Assembly: GCA_040218145.1 (NCBI GenBank)
Contig: JAVJQK010000074.1
Location: 62,001-126,000, forward strand
DNA: 64,000 nt
Source: Sandaracinaceae bacterium
GTDB taxonomy: Bacteria; Myxococcota_A; Polyangia; Polyangiales; Sandaracinaceae
Reading direction: 5' to 3'
Shown here in pieces: positions 38,831 through 49,457 of this stretch. The stretch's first letter is position 1, and the number at the start of each line of letters is the position of its first letter. Made by a program: the position numbers and the translations under genes. Under the pieces are notes generated by a model, which was not told the DNA's origin, ran no database searches, and saw only the letters and a list, made by a program, of their open reading frames with translations.

Positions 38831-39952
38831 ATGGACGGAGATTCCACCCCGCGCGAACGAGACGAGCGCGGGCGGCACGTGCGGAGCGTCCTGCTGGGCG
38901 TCCTGACCGTCATCGTGGTCGGGTTCGCCCTCCGGGAGACGGCGTCCGTCACCCTGCCGCTCGCGTTCGCGTTCTTCCTGGCCGCCCTCGTCTGGCCGGT
39001 CACGAAGTGGCTCGCCCACCACGTCCCGCGCGGCCTGGCCGTCGCGGGCGGCACCCTCGTCTTCCTCACGGTGGCGGGGGGCTTCTTCGCGAGCCTCTAC
39101 GGCACCGCGGCCGCGCTGCGTGATCGCTCGCGCGGCTACGAGCCCGAGATGACGGCGGCGATCGAGGACATGCAGACCTGGGCGCTCGACCACGGAGTGC
39201 CGATGGACGAGGTGAGCGGCAGCTCCGCCCTCGCCGGCCTGTTGCAGACGAGCGGCCGGATCGGCCTCGAGGCGGTGGCGGGCTTCGTGCTCGTGCTCGC
39301 CTTCATGTCCCTCGCCATGTTGGAGGTGAAGGACGCGCAGGAGAAGGTGCGCTCCTCCACCGACGCGCGTCGCGCCGCCCGCATCCTCGACGTGAGCGAG
39401 CGCGTCTCATCGCAGTTCCGGCGCTACTTCCTCGTGCGCACGGTCATCGGGCTGATCACCGGCGTCCTGTGCGCCGGCGGCGCCTGGATGATCGGGCTCG
39501 AGCTGTGGTGGCTCTGGGGCCTCCTGAACTTCCTCCTCAACTACATCCCCACCCTCGGCTCGTTCCTCGGCGTGCTGCCGCCCGCGCTCTTCGCGCTCGT
39601 CCAGTTCAACGGGGACTGGATGATGGTGCTCGCCGCGATCGGCGTGGTCGGCGGCGTGCAGCTCGTGATGGGCAACTGGGTCGACCCCCTCTTGCAGGGC
39701 AAAGCGCTCTCGCTCTCGCCCCTCGTGGTGCTCTTCGCGGTGACCTTCTGGGGCTGGGTCTGGGGGGTGGCCGGCGCGCTCATCGGCGTGCCGCTGACGG
39801 TGCTCGTCGCGCTCGTCTGCGCGGAGAGCCCGCGCACCCGCTGGATCGCCGTCCTGCTGGCCGGGGATCCGAGCGAGGTGAAGGAGACCGCGTCCGAGGC
39901 GAACGTGCTGGGGCAGGACGCCGCGTCGCGGATTCCCCGACACGCAGAGTGA
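38831..39952 (+). CDS. AI-2E family (PerM-like) permease
   Basis: A 373-residue polytopic membrane protein with about seven helices. Hallmarks of the AI-2E/UPF0118 family are present: the paired N-terminal helices, a long amphipathic central region (LEVKDAQEKVRSSTDARRA), and the C-terminal LNFLLNYIPTLGSFLGVLPP with VDPLLQGKALSLSPLVVL. Members export small molecules or sodium; despite the name, quorum signal transport is rare. The C-terminal 35 residues are polar. Located 4 bases after YtxH, the pair probably forms an envelope-stress operon. Confidence 0.9.
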   Translation: MDGDSTPRERDERGRHVRSVLLGVLTVIVVGFALRETASVTLPLAFAFFLAALVWPVTKWLAHHVPRGLAVAGGTLVFLTVAGGFFASLYGTAAALRDRSRGYEPEMTAAIEDMQTWALDHGVPMDEVSGSSALAGLLQTSGRIGLEAVAGFVLVLAFMSLAMLEVKDAQEKVRSSTDARRAARILDVSERVSSQFRRYFLVRTVIGLITGVLCAGGAWMIGLELWWLWGLLNFLLNYIPTLGSFLGVLPPALFALVQFNGDWMMVLAAIGVVGGVQLVMGNWVDPLLQGKALSLSPLVVLFAVTFWGWVWGVAGALIGVPLTVLVALVCAESPRTRWIAVLLAGDPSEVKETASEANVLGQDAASRIPRHAE

Positions 39953-40004
39953 CCCATCCGGGGCGGGCTGCGGCGCTGGCACGATTCTCGGAGTGTGTGA
40001 TGGC

Positions 40005-40628
40005 ATGCGACATTCCCCACGCCCCAGCCTCCTCCGGATCGCGCTCGCCAGCGCCGCCGCTCTCGGTCTCGCCGCCTGCGGCGCCGCGCCACCCAAGACG
40101 ACGCCCGCGGTCGAGGCCGAGCCCGTCGCGGCCGTCGGCGAACCCGGCTGCGGCGTCGACGTCTCGCCCACCCACGATCGTCAGATCGTCGCGGTGCTCG
40201 AGGAGTCGGGAGACCTGACCGCGGCCGCGCGGCGCTACGAGATCGACACCTACGGCGTGCTCGAGACGAGCGGCTTCGCGAGCATCGAGAGCGTGATCCC
40301 GCCCGAGGGCCAGGACGGCACGCAGCTCGCTTCCGACCTGCGGGTCGAGCTCGAGGAGACCGGCCTGTTCGCCCTGCCCGAGGGCTGCTACGCCGACGAC
40401 CTCGACTCCGTGGACGCTCGCGTGGTGAGCCTCGCGGTGCCGCACGAGGGTCGCATCCTCCAGTACGCGACCCGCGAGGGTGAGGGGCCGCTCCCCTTGC
40501 TGCGCGCGGCGCTCGTGATCCGTCGCTACGTCGAGACCATCGCGGCGACCGACGTCGAAGAGGCGCGACAGGCGGCGCACCTGCCCGCGGGCGGGGAGAC
40601 GGTGGTCACCGTCGTCCGCGACCGCTGA
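40005..40628 (+). CDS. Lipoprotein, unknown
   Basis: A 207-residue protein with a signal peptide and lipobox LGLAAC, followed by a Thr/Pro/Glu linker. The domain from residue 45 has two cysteines (GCGVDV, GCYADD) and mixed alpha/beta character with DRQIVAVLEESGDLTAAARRYE. No family recognised. It begins at ATG 40005 (an upstream GTG at 39993 would add four residues) after GGAG. It converges with the nicotinamidase gene. Confidence 0.78.
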   Translation: MRHSPRPSLLRIALASAAALGLAACGAAPPKTTPAVEAEPVAAVGEPGCGVDVSPTHDRQIVAVLEESGDLTAAARRYEIDTYGVLETSGFASIESVIPPEGQDGTQLASDLRVELEETGLFALPEGCYADDLDSVDARVVSLAVPHEGRILQYATREGEGPLPLLRAALVIRRYVETIAATDVEEARQAAHLPAGGETVVTVVRDR

Positions 40629-40643
40629 GACAGCCTGCCAGCC

Positions 40644-41306
40644 TCAGACCTTCTCGGGCGTGAAGCTCGGCGGGTCCGAGGCCGGGAAGGTCTCGTCGCC
40701 CGCCTCGTCGACCTTGTCGAAGGGCGGGCTGCTCCGAGGGCGGCCCTCGATGACCACGCCGGCCTGGCGCATCGCGGCGATGGCCGCCTCCCCTCCCTCG
40801 GGGGTGACCGGACGCGTGGCCCCCGCGATGAGGTGGGTCTCGAAGCCGGCCTTCACCGCGTCGAGGGCGGTCGCGCGCACGCAGACGTCTTCGGCGAGCC
40901 CGCCGATGAAGAGGCGCTCGTGGTCGCGCGCCTTCAGCCAGCCTCCGAGGCCGGTCTCGTCGAACGCCGAGTACTGGTCCTTGTCGAGCCGTGTCCCCTT
41001 GTTGATGACGACGACCTCGGTGGGCAGCTTCAGGTTGGCGTGGAACGCCGCGCCGGGCGTGCCCTGGACGCAGTGCGTGGGCCACGGCCCGCCGTGCACC
41101 TCGAAGCTCGGGTGCTGTGAGGGGTGCCAGTCCCGCGACGCCACGACGGTGACGCCCGCGCGCTTGGCGGCCTCGAGCCACCGGTTGAGCACGGGGATCA
41201 CCGCGTCGCCGTCGGGCACGGGCAGCGCGCCGCCGGGACAGAAGTCGGGCTGCACGTCGACGACGACGAGCGCGTCACCCTCACGGAGGTCAGTCGGTTC
41301 GGCCAT
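40644..41306 (-). CDS. pncA: Nicotinamidase
   Basis: A 220-residue isochorismatase-fold amidohydrolase that converts nicotinamide to nicotinate for NAD salvage. The catalytic triad is D17 (VVDVQPDF), K103 (INKG) and C142 (AEDVCVRAT); metal ligands are D59, H61 and H65 in SRDWHPSQH, and the WPTHCVQGT substrate loop is kept. The C-terminal 30 residues (PFDKVDEAGDETFPASDPPS) are a non-family extension. It is transcribed alone, convergent with the lipoprotein gene. Confidence 0.94.
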   Translation of the reverse strand: MAEPTDLREGDALVVVDVQPDFCPGGALPVPDGDAVIPVLNRWLEAAKRAGVTVVASRDWHPSQHPSFEVHGGPWPTHCVQGTPGAAFHANLKLPTEVVVINKGTRLDKDQYSAFDETGLGGWLKARDHERLFIGGLAEDVCVRATALDAVKAGFETHLIAGATRPVTPEGGEAAIAAMRQAGVVIEGRPRSSPPFDKVDEAGDETFPASDPPSFTPEKV

Positions 41307-41362
41307 GCCTCTGGGCTAGGCCCTGCGCGGGCTCGAAGCAAGAGGTCACGAGAAGCAGGGCG

Positions 41363-42697
41363 TCACGAGAGCAGGCCGGGGAGCGGCTCGTGGCCCGCGT
41401 CGCCGTAGCGGTCCCAGCGCTCCCCCATCGCGTGCCCCATCGCCAGCAGGAGCTCGCCGTGGCGGCGACCGCGGTGCTCGAGCACGCGCCCCGGCGTCAC
41501 GCAGCCGCCGGCGCGACCGGCGACGACGAAGGGCATGTCGGCGTGACTGTGCGTGTTGCCATCCGACACCTCGCTGCAGAGCAGGACGAGCGAGTGGTCG
41601 AGCATCGTGCCCTCGCCTTCGGGGCGGGCCCGCAGCGCGTCGAGCAGATCCCGGAAGCGCGACACCCACCAGCGCCGCTGCGCGACGAAGTCCGTGAAGA
41701 GCCGGTTGCCCCGGTCGTGCCGCGCGCCGTAGTGGCTCGCCTGGTGGCTCCGCATGTCGAAGCCCGGGTCGTGCATCTCGCTGCCGGCGATGCGGCTCAT
41801 GATCAGCTCGCTCGTGTGATGCGAGCCCTGGATGACGCCGACCCGGGTCTGTCCGCACGCCATCGCGGTCACCATGACGTCGATCTGCGCGCGCAGGATG
41901 TCGCCGAAGCGCTCGGGGGTGTGGAGCGCGCCGTCCATGACGCCCGCGAAGTCGACGGCGGGCGCCTCACAGCTGGCGGGCGGCGGCTCGGTGGGCGGAG
42001 CGAGGCGCGACTCGAGCTCGCGGATCGCCTCGAGGTGGAGCGCGAGCTTGCCGCGCTCCCGAGTGCCAAGCCCTCGCGAGAGCGCGTCGAGCTCCTCGCG
42101 CGAGACGTCGAGCAAGCTCTGGCGCGGATCCCAGGCGCCGCCAGGGTCGACGGGCATGACGTCGCGGAAGAGGCGCTCGAAGGCGCGACGCGGATCGTCC
42201 TCGGGGGGCACGGTGTGGCCCGGCCCGAGGTAGCTGATGTGCTTGTCGCCCGACGCGCCCGAGACGGTGGCCATCGCGCCCAGGTAGAGGTGCGGGTGCG
42301 GGGCGGAGGCGCCGGCGCTGCGCGCGAGGGAGCGATCGATCGACTCCCCGTGCCCGCCGTCCACCCCGGTCAGCAGCTTCTTCGCGCCGCCCGGGTGGCT
42401 GCCCTCGTCGGCGCCGCCCATGGACAGGCCGTTGAGGAAGACGCACTCGCCCTCCACCCCGCGCAGCGGCTCGAGGCACTCGCTGAGCCCCACGCGGCCC
42501 CCCTCGTCGCGCGCCTCCCAGAGGCTCGCGTCGCCGTCCTGGCTGCGCCCGGGGACGCCGTCCGGGAAGTAGAAGACGATCACGCGACGCGCCCTGCCGC
42601 TCGCGTCTCCGAAGGCCCGCGACAGGGTGCCCGCGAAGGGCAGGGCCGCGGCTGACGCGCCGAGCCCGAAGAGGAAACCGCGCCTGGAGATGGTCAT
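41363..42697 (-). CDS. DUF1552 secreted protein (Tat substrate)
   Basis: A 444-residue protein with a twin-arginine signal (ISRRGFLFGLGASAAALPF). The body matches DUF1552: YFPDGVPG, LNGLSMGG, HPGGAKKLLTG, ELESRL and an EVSDGNTHSH ending, the usual length and order. DUF1552 proteins are always found next to DUF1592 proteins in planctomycetes and myxobacteria and are exported folded. Its ATG overlaps the stop of the DUF1592 gene upstream (ATGA). The enzymatic role of the pair is not established; a redox or polysaccharide-degrading role has been proposed elsewhere. Confidence 0.92.
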   Translation of the reverse strand: MTISRRGFLFGLGASAAALPFAGTLSRAFGDASGRARRVIVFYFPDGVPGRSQDGDASLWEARDEGGRVGLSECLEPLRGVEGECVFLNGLSMGGADEGSHPGGAKKLLTGVDGGHGESIDRSLARSAGASAPHPHLYLGAMATVSGASGDKHISYLGPGHTVPPEDDPRRAFERLFRDVMPVDPGGAWDPRQSLLDVSREELDALSRGLGTRERGKLALHLEAIRELESRLAPPTEPPPASCEAPAVDFAGVMDGALHTPERFGDILRAQIDVMVTAMACGQTRVGVIQGSHHTSELIMSRIAGSEMHDPGFDMRSHQASHYGARHDRGNRLFTDFVAQRRWWVSRFRDLLDALRARPEGEGTMLDHSLVLLCSEVSDGNTHSHADMPFVVAGRAGGCVTPGRVLEHRGRRHGELLLAMGHAMGERWDRYGDAGHEPLPGLLS

Positions 42698-44841
42698 TCG
42701 CTCGCCTCCCGTCGGATCCGGAAGTCGGGCGACGCGTAGAGCAGCGCGAAGAGCGCGCGCACGTCGTGATCCCGCGCTCCCCACTCGCGCTGCACGTGCG
42801 CGACGGCGCAGCGCTCCCGCACCGTCTCGCGCTGCCCGCGCGTGAACCGGAACGCCTGCCGCGCGAAGCACCCGGGCGCCGCCTCGCTCTCGGCGAGGAT
42901 CGCGGCGAGCTCCGCGAGCGACTCGAAGGGCGCGCTCGTGCCGCGGCCGATCCCCTCGACGTCCACCATGTCGCCGCGCGCGTCGATGGGGTGCCCGCCC
43001 TCGCGCTCCCGCCACTCCCCGATGGGCCCGTAGCGCTCGAAGCCGAAGCCGACCGGATCGATGTAGCGGTGACAGCCCGCGCAGCGCGCCTCGTCGGTGT
43101 GCTGACGGAAGCGCTCGCGGGTGGTGGCGGTCGGATCCACGTCGGGCACTCCGCCAGCGTCCGCGGGCGGCGGCGGCAGGGTCTGGCAGAGGAGCCGCTG
43201 GCGCACGAAGAGGCCGCGCCGGATGGGCGAGCTCTGATCGGAGTGCGAGGTCGCGGTGAGCACGCTCGCGTGCCCCAGCAGGCCCACCCGCGGCTCGAGG
43301 TCCTCCGCGTAGAGCGCGTGGAGCGCCGCGTCGTCCGGCTCGCGCGCCCCGGTCAGCAGCTCCTCGAACCGCCCGCTGCCCTCGAAGACCACGTGCAGGG
43401 CGAAGGCCTCCGTCTCGTCGATCATCGCGGCCGCGAGCGCGTCGTCGAAGCGTCCGTCGACGCGCGTCTGCTCCGGCACGCCTTCGACGCCCAGCCACTG
43501 GCGCACGAACGCGGCGAGCACGGGCCGCGCGCGGGGGTCCTCGAGCATGCGCGCGGCCTGCGCCTCGAGCGCCGCCGGGTCCTCGAGCGCGCCCGCCTCG
43601 GCCGCGTCGAGGAGCGCGTCGTCGGGCGTGGTCCCCCAGAGCCCGTACGACAGCGCGCTGGCCACCTCGAAGCCGGTCAGCCGGAAGGTCCCGTCCCCCT
43701 GGGCGACGCCCAGCTCCGAGCGGTAGAGGAAGTGCGGCGAGACGAGCAGCCCGCGCACGACCACGCCGATGGCGTCGGCGAGCGAGGGCGCGTCCGCCGC
43801 GAGCGCCTCGTAGCGCGCCGCCTCCCTCTCCGTCAGCGGCCGGCGGAAGGCGCGCCGGCCGAGCCGCCCGACGAACGCGCTCAGGCACGCGTCGCGCGGG
43901 GCGCCCGCGCAGTCGGCGAGCGAGAGCAGGCCGGGCTCGCCCAGGTGCGCGACGGCGGCCGCCGCGGCGCGCGACAGCTCGTCGAGGTGGATGGACGTGA
44001 CCTGAAGCGCGTCCGCGGAATTGTCGTAGACGTAGCCCTCGGGGCGCGGCTCGACGGGGAGGGACGCCGTCAGGTCGAGGGGGGCGGCGCCCTCGGCGCA
44101 GCGCACCTGGAGCACCGAGTTGCGACCGCCGAAGGTGTCGTCTTCGCTCTCGGTCGCGCTCGGGTCCTCGATCCACTCGCCTCCGTCCAGGACGAGCTTG
44201 TAGGCGTGGCGACCCGGGTCGAGGCTGCGGGTCAGCGTCCACACGCCGGCCTCGAGGCGCATCGGCCACGCGGTCGCGCTCCAGCCGTTGAACGTGCCCG
44301 CGACGTGCACCGAGGAGACGCTCCGGCCGCCCGGGTCATAGCGGAAGGTCGTTTCCGGGCAGGGATCCCCGCCCTCCTCCGCGCCCTGCGGGAGGCCGAG
44401 CAGGTCGCGCACGCTGGCCGCGTACTCGCGCCGGTTGAGCAGGCGGAGGCGTCGCGGCGCCGGCTCCACCCCGTCGCAGCGGAGCGCCTCGCTCGTGAGC
44501 TGCGTCTTGATGAAGTGGGCGACCCCATCCGCGCAGCTCCCCTTGCACGACTCGGGCGCGTCCTGCGGCATCGTCTCGTCGATCAGCTGGGCGAGCGCGC
44601 GCTCCTCGGTCTCGATGTCCACCAGCGGCGGCCCGAACCCGCCCTCCCCCAGCTCGCCGTGGCAGCTGGCGCAGAGCGCGGCGTAGCGCTCGACAGAGGC
44701 CACGTCGCCGAGCGGCGGCGTGGGCTCACGCTCCGGCGGTCGTAGCGGCTCGAGCCCGGTCCCCTGCGCACAGGCGAGGAGGCCGAGCGCGGCGACGACG
44801 CCGAGGAGCCCCCCCATCGAGTCGCGTCGCCATCCCCCCAT
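42694..44841 (-). CDS. DUF1592/DUF1588 cytochrome-like lipoprotein with inserted CBM48-like domain
   Basis: A 715-residue protein with signal peptide and lipobox LLAC (Cys24). An N-terminal CASCHGE (57-63) is a haem c site. DUF1587 ([20 protein letters not shown]) is followed by DUF1595/DUF1592 ([20 protein letters not shown]), DUF1588 with a second CxxCH ([16 protein letters not shown]) and DUF1585. At residues 177-246 sits a CBM48/AMPK-beta-like module ([44 protein letters not shown]), unusual inside this family. ATG 44841 gives a proper basic n-region; ATG 44817 is an alternative. Confidence 0.9.
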   Translation of the reverse strand: MGGWRRDSMGGLLGVVAALGLLACAQGTGLEPLRPPEREPTPPLGDVASVERYAALCASCHGELGEGGFGPPLVDIETEERALAQLIDETMPQDAPESCKGSCADGVAHFIKTQLTSEALRCDGVEPAPRRLRLLNRREYAASVRDLLGLPQGAEEGGDPCPETTFRYDPGGRSVSSVHVAGTFNGWSATAWPMRLEAGVWTLTRSLDPGRHAYKLVLDGGEWIEDPSATESEDDTFGGRNSVLQVRCAEGAAPLDLTASLPVEPRPEGYVYDNSADALQVTSIHLDELSRAAAAAVAHLGEPGLLSLADCAGAPRDACLSAFVGRLGRRAFRRPLTEREAARYEALAADAPSLADAIGVVVRGLLVSPHFLYRSELGVAQGDGTFRLTGFEVASALSYGLWGTTPDDALLDAAEAGALEDPAALEAQAARMLEDPRARPVLAAFVRQWLGVEGVPEQTRVDGRFDDALAAAMIDETEAFALHVVFEGSGRFEELLTGAREPDDAALHALYAEDLEPRVGLLGHASVLTATSHSDQSSPIRRGLFVRQRLLCQTLPPPPADAGGVPDVDPTATTRERFRQHTDEARCAGCHRYIDPVGFGFERYGPIGEWREREGGHPIDARGDMVDVEGIGRGTSAPFESLAELAAILAESEAAPGCFARQAFRFTRGQRETVRERCAVAHVQREWGARDHDVRALFALLYASPDFRIRREASE

Positions 44842-44894
44842 CCGTCACCCCCACCTGAGTCACGCTGAACGTAACTCAGCTTCGGGTGACGGAT
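44840..44894. promoter_or_regulatory. 55-bp near-perfect palindrome between divergent genes
   Basis: The two 27-base halves (44840-44866 and 44868-44894) match at 22 positions. An outer perfect 11-bp arm (ATCCGTCACCC / GGGTGACGGAT) encloses a second perfect 6-bp arm (CTGAGT / ACTCAG). It lies between the DUF1592 gene (leftward, start codon within the left arm) and sdaA (rightward). Likely operator or paired binding sites for a dimeric regulator controlling one or both genes. Confidence 0.55.
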
Positions 44895-44953
44895 CAACCT
44901 CACACGGACCTTACGGCTTCCGCGCCCGCCCGGCGCTATGCTCCGCGACCCCC

Positions 44954-46330
<1,377 letters not shown>

Positions 46331-46334
46331 CGCG

Positions 46335-48182
46335 TCACTCTGCGGCCGAGGCCCTGGCCACCCGCTCGACCACCAGCCGGAGCTCGTCGGTGCGGAAGGG
46401 CTTGTAGAGCACCGGGCCGCCGAAGGCGTCGAGGTACGCGCGGTCGGCGTCGGTGAGGACCCCGCCGGTCAGGAAGAGCCAGCGGTGGCGCACCGGGTCG
46501 TCCCCCAGGGCCTCGCGGAGCGCGGCGCCGCCGATCTCGGGCATCGTGAGATCGCAGATCACCGCGTCGAACTCGCGCTCCTGCAAGAGCTCCAGCGCCT
46601 CCATGCCCGCGCGCGGACCGGAGGCCAGGGTGACGTCGTGCTGCCGGAGCGCGCGCTTGACCGCGCGGCAGACCTGGCGCTCGTCGTCCGCCACCAGGAC
46701 GCGGAGCCGCTCGGGGCGCAGCGCGGGCGCGGCGGGGCTCGGACGCTCCGAGCCCGGCGACGTGGTCCGGGGCAGCGTGACGCGCACCGTGGTGCCTCGG
46801 CCGGGCGCGCTCTCGAGCGAGATCCGCCCGTCCATGCTCTGCGCGATCTGCTGACACAGGCTCAGCCCGAGCCCCGTGCCGCGCCCGGGCGGCTTCGTCG
46901 TGAAGAACGGGTCGAGCGCGCGCCGCTTCACCTCCTCCGTCATGCCGAGCCCCGTGTCGGAGACCTCGAACACCGCGTCTCCACCTTCGGCGAACGCGCG
47001 GAGCGTGACCCGGTGCGCCGAGGGGTCGTCGCCGTCCGGGATCGCCTGGCCCGCGTTGATGAGCAGGTTCAGCGCCACCTGTCCGAGCCGGGTCTCATGG
47101 CCGCGCACGAACAGCCCCTCGTCGAGGCGCACGTCGAGCTTGGCGACCCGGCCGAGCTGCCCCGCGGCGAGGCGGGCCGCGGCGGCGAGCGCCCGGTCGA
47201 GGGCCACCGTCCGGACCTCGTCGGCGCGGTCGTGGGCCAGCAGGTTCATGTCCTTCAGGATGGTCCGGACCCGCTCCGCGCCCGACTGCGCCTCGGTCAG
47301 CGGCGCGCGCAACGCCGAGGGCGTGCGCCCCTCCTCGATGAGCTCGAGCGAGTGCTCCAGGTTGGCGAGCACATACGCCAGGGGGTTGTTGATCTCGTGG
47401 GCCAGCCCCGCGGCCAGCGTGCCCAGCGCGGCCAGCCGCTCGGAGCTGCGGAGCTGCTCTTCCATCTTCCTCGAGGACGCGACGTCGCGGCGAACCGCGA
47501 CGACCGCATGCAGCTTTCCGTGCGAATCGAGGATGGGTGAAGCGAGCGTGTCGCACTCGACCAGCGCCCCCTCCTTGGTCTTGGAGACGAGCTGGCCGCG
47601 CCACGGTCGCCCGGCCTCGAGCTCCGCCCAGGCGGCGGCGTAGAACTCCGGCTCGTGCGCGTGGCTGCGCAACAGCGCGGCGGGCGAGCGCCCCATCGCC
47701 TCTTCTCGGGAGTAACCGAAGAGGCGCTCGAACGAGCGATTGACGTAGTTGATGCGGCCCTGCCCATCCAGCACCTCGACCGCCTCGGTCGTGTTCTCGG
47801 TGGCGAAGAGGCTCGCCGGGTCCAGACGCGCGCGTCGCTCGGCGCGCGCGCCGAGCGCGAGGAGGCGAGCGGCCAGGGGCTCGACCGAGGGGGAGAAGAC
47901 CAGCGCGTCGTCGGCGTCGGCTCGCAGCGCCAGGCTCACGTCCTCGAAGCGCGCGACCAGCGCCAGCACGAGCAGCTGGAGCCGCGGCACGGCGGTGTCC
48001 GCCACGAGGCGGCTGATGGGCTCGACGCCCTGTCGACAATCGAGGACGCAGATCGTGCTCGCCGTCGGCGCCTCGGCGCGACGAAACCCCACTCGCTCAC
48101 ACGCCTCACGCAGGGCGGCGTCGACGTCGGAGGGCGCGGAGGGGCAAAAGACGAGCATCGGTGGGTCCGGAGACGGGTGCAT
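46335..48182 (-). CDS. Hybrid sensor histidine kinase (PAS-HisKA-HATPase-receiver)
   Basis: A 615-residue cytosolic protein. Residues 1-120 look like a degenerate receiver; a PAS domain follows (about 130-245, AVEVLDGQGRINYVNRSFER), then HisKA with phosphoacceptor His in [14 protein letters not shown], a complete HATPase_c (N-box LNLLINAGQ, G1 DTGLGM, G2 GRGTGLGLSL) and a receiver (VADDERQ, ICDLTMPE, YKPF). All catalytic motifs are intact, unlike the hybrid kinase at 30329. No transmembrane helix, so it senses a cytosolic signal. The start may be 48182 or the ATG at 48158. No response regulator adjoins it. Confidence 0.92.
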   Translation of the reverse strand: MHPSPDPPMLVFCPSAPSDVDAALREACERVGFRRAEAPTASTICVLDCRQGVEPISRLVADTAVPRLQLLVLALVARFEDVSLALRADADDALVFSPSVEPLAARLLALGARAERRARLDPASLFATENTTEAVEVLDGQGRINYVNRSFERLFGYSREEAMGRSPAALLRSHAHEPEFYAAAWAELEAGRPWRGQLVSKTKEGALVECDTLASPILDSHGKLHAVVAVRRDVASSRKMEEQLRSSERLAALGTLAAGLAHEINNPLAYVLANLEHSLELIEEGRTPSALRAPLTEAQSGAERVRTILKDMNLLAHDRADEVRTVALDRALAAAARLAAGQLGRVAKLDVRLDEGLFVRGHETRLGQVALNLLINAGQAIPDGDDPSAHRVTLRAFAEGGDAVFEVSDTGLGMTEEVKRRALDPFFTTKPPGRGTGLGLSLCQQIAQSMDGRISLESAPGRGTTVRVTLPRTTSPGSERPSPAAPALRPERLRVLVADDERQVCRAVKRALRQHDVTLASGPRAGMEALELLQEREFDAVICDLTMPEIGGAALREALGDDPVRHRWLFLTGGVLTDADRAYLDAFGGPVLYKPFRTDELRLVVERVARASAAE

Positions 48183-48270
48183 CAGCACGAACGGCAGCGC
48201 TGACGTCGTTTGGCGGAGCCCCCGGCCGCCGCTGGCCAGGATGACGCGGCGCGACCGACGCGCAAGAGCG

Positions 48271-48921
48271 TCAGCCCAACGCGCGTGAGACGCGCGCCGC
48301 GACGGCCTCCGGGTCCCCCACGCCGAGGGCCTCGGCGAGCGGAGCGAAGACCTCCTCGTCCTCCTCGGTGTGTGGCGCGGCGGCGGCCGCGGCCAGCTCG
48401 AACGCCGCGCGGCGGTCTGCGTCGCCGTGGAGGGCCTTCGCCAGCTTCCCCAGGAACGACGCCGCGCCCTCCTCGAGCATCGCGTCCCATCGATCCACGG
48501 CCGCGTCCACCTCCGCGCGGGGCAGCTCCGAGACGAGCCCCCACAGCGCGGCGACGCGAGCGTCGTAGGTCTTCGCGTCGAGCTCCGGCGCCTCGAGCGC
48601 GGCCGCGTAGGAGAGCGCGAGGGTCGCACCGAGCCGGTTCGCGTCCCGTCGCTCGGCCTGGCTCAGCGCCTCCGCCCCGGCCGCGGCGCGCTTCGACCAG
48701 GCCGCCTTCCCCGCCTCGAACAGCGCGCGGCCGCCGCCCTCGTCGAGCGCGCGGGCGAGCCGACGCGGCGCTGGCCGGAGCGCCTCGTCGAGCGGCCGGG
48801 AGCGCGCGCTCGGCTCGGCCGGCGCGTCGTAGGCCAGCTCGACACGACAGTACGCGCAGCTCGCGGCGCTGACGCGGAGCGGGGCGCCGCACTCGGGACA
48901 TCGGGAAGCGCGCGCGGTCAT
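48271..48921 (-). CDS. Zinc-ribbon protein with TerB-like helical domain
   Basis: A 216-residue protein. The N-terminus is a zinc ribbon (CPEC at 8-11, CAYC at 22-25), then a charged linker, then a helical domain from about 120 on (LWGLVSELPRAEVDAAVDRWD, FLGKLAKALHGDADRRAAFELAAAAAAPHTEEDEEVFAPLAEALG) with the paired acidic helices of TerB-like/tellurite-resistance proteins. The ATG overlaps the stop of the truncated SDR gene. TerB-type domains bind metal or membranes in stress responses; this assignment is by pattern only. Confidence 0.68.
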   Translation of the reverse strand: MTARASRCPECGAPLRVSAASCAYCRVELAYDAPAEPSARSRPLDEALRPAPRRLARALDEGGGRALFEAGKAAWSKRAAAGAEALSQAERRDANRLGATLALSYAAALEAPELDAKTYDARVAALWGLVSELPRAEVDAAVDRWDAMLEEGAASFLGKLAKALHGDADRRAAFELAAAAAAPHTEEDEEVFAPLAEALGVGDPEAVAARVSRALG

Positions 48922-49427
48922 GGCGCCGGCGTCGAGCTGCGAGTGGGGCCGGGGTCGGCGTGCCCGCGGGCGGTGTCGGCGCGCGCGCGCGGCGGGATCA
49001 CCGAGCCTCGTTCGCGCGGCGGGGGACGCGTGGGGAACTGGCTGCCCTGGATCTGCATCACCCGGCCGAGGGCGCGACGATCGAGCAGGACGCCGAGCGC
49101 GCGCTCGAGCGCGTCGAGCTGGCGCTCCAGCTGCTCGGCGCGCACCGGATCGGACTCGACGTCGCGCACCGAGACGACGCCGTCCAGGACGAGCGCGCGC
49201 TCCTCGAGCCAGCGGGCGACCCGGGACACCGCGTCGTGGTCGGTCAGATCCACGCAGAAGGTCCGGACGTCGACGTCGTGCACGACCCGGAGCTCCGCCG
49301 CGCGCTCCTCGAGGAGGCTGCGCATCTCGCCAAGCAGGACCAGGTCCTTCCCGCGCGCGGCGAGCGACGAGGCGCGCCGATGCCCGGTCGGTGTGATCGC
49401 GTCGGTGACGAGGGTCCAGGTCCGCAT
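48918..49427 (-). CDS. Short-chain dehydrogenase-like protein, truncated
   Basis: A 169-residue protein. Its first 85 residues resemble the Rossmann half of an SDR: TLVTDAITPTGHRRASSLAARG in place of TGxxxGxG, VDLTDHDAVSRVARWLEE and LDGVVSVRDV in place of NNAG. The YxxxK catalytic half is missing and replaced by a Pro/Arg-rich tail, so it cannot be a normal dehydrogenase. The glycine motif is also altered. It may be a nucleotide-sensing remnant or a decayed gene. Coupled by ATGA overlap to the zinc-ribbon gene. Confidence 0.6.
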   Translation of the reverse strand: MRTWTLVTDAITPTGHRRASSLAARGKDLVLLGEMRSLLEERAAELRVVHDVDVRTFCVDLTDHDAVSRVARWLEERALVLDGVVSVRDVESDPVRAEQLERQLDALERALGVLLDRRALGRVMQIQGSQFPTRPPPRERGSVIPPRARADTARGHADPGPTRSSTPAP

Positions 49428-49457
49428 CTCACGGACAAGGTACCCCAAGTCTTCCTC

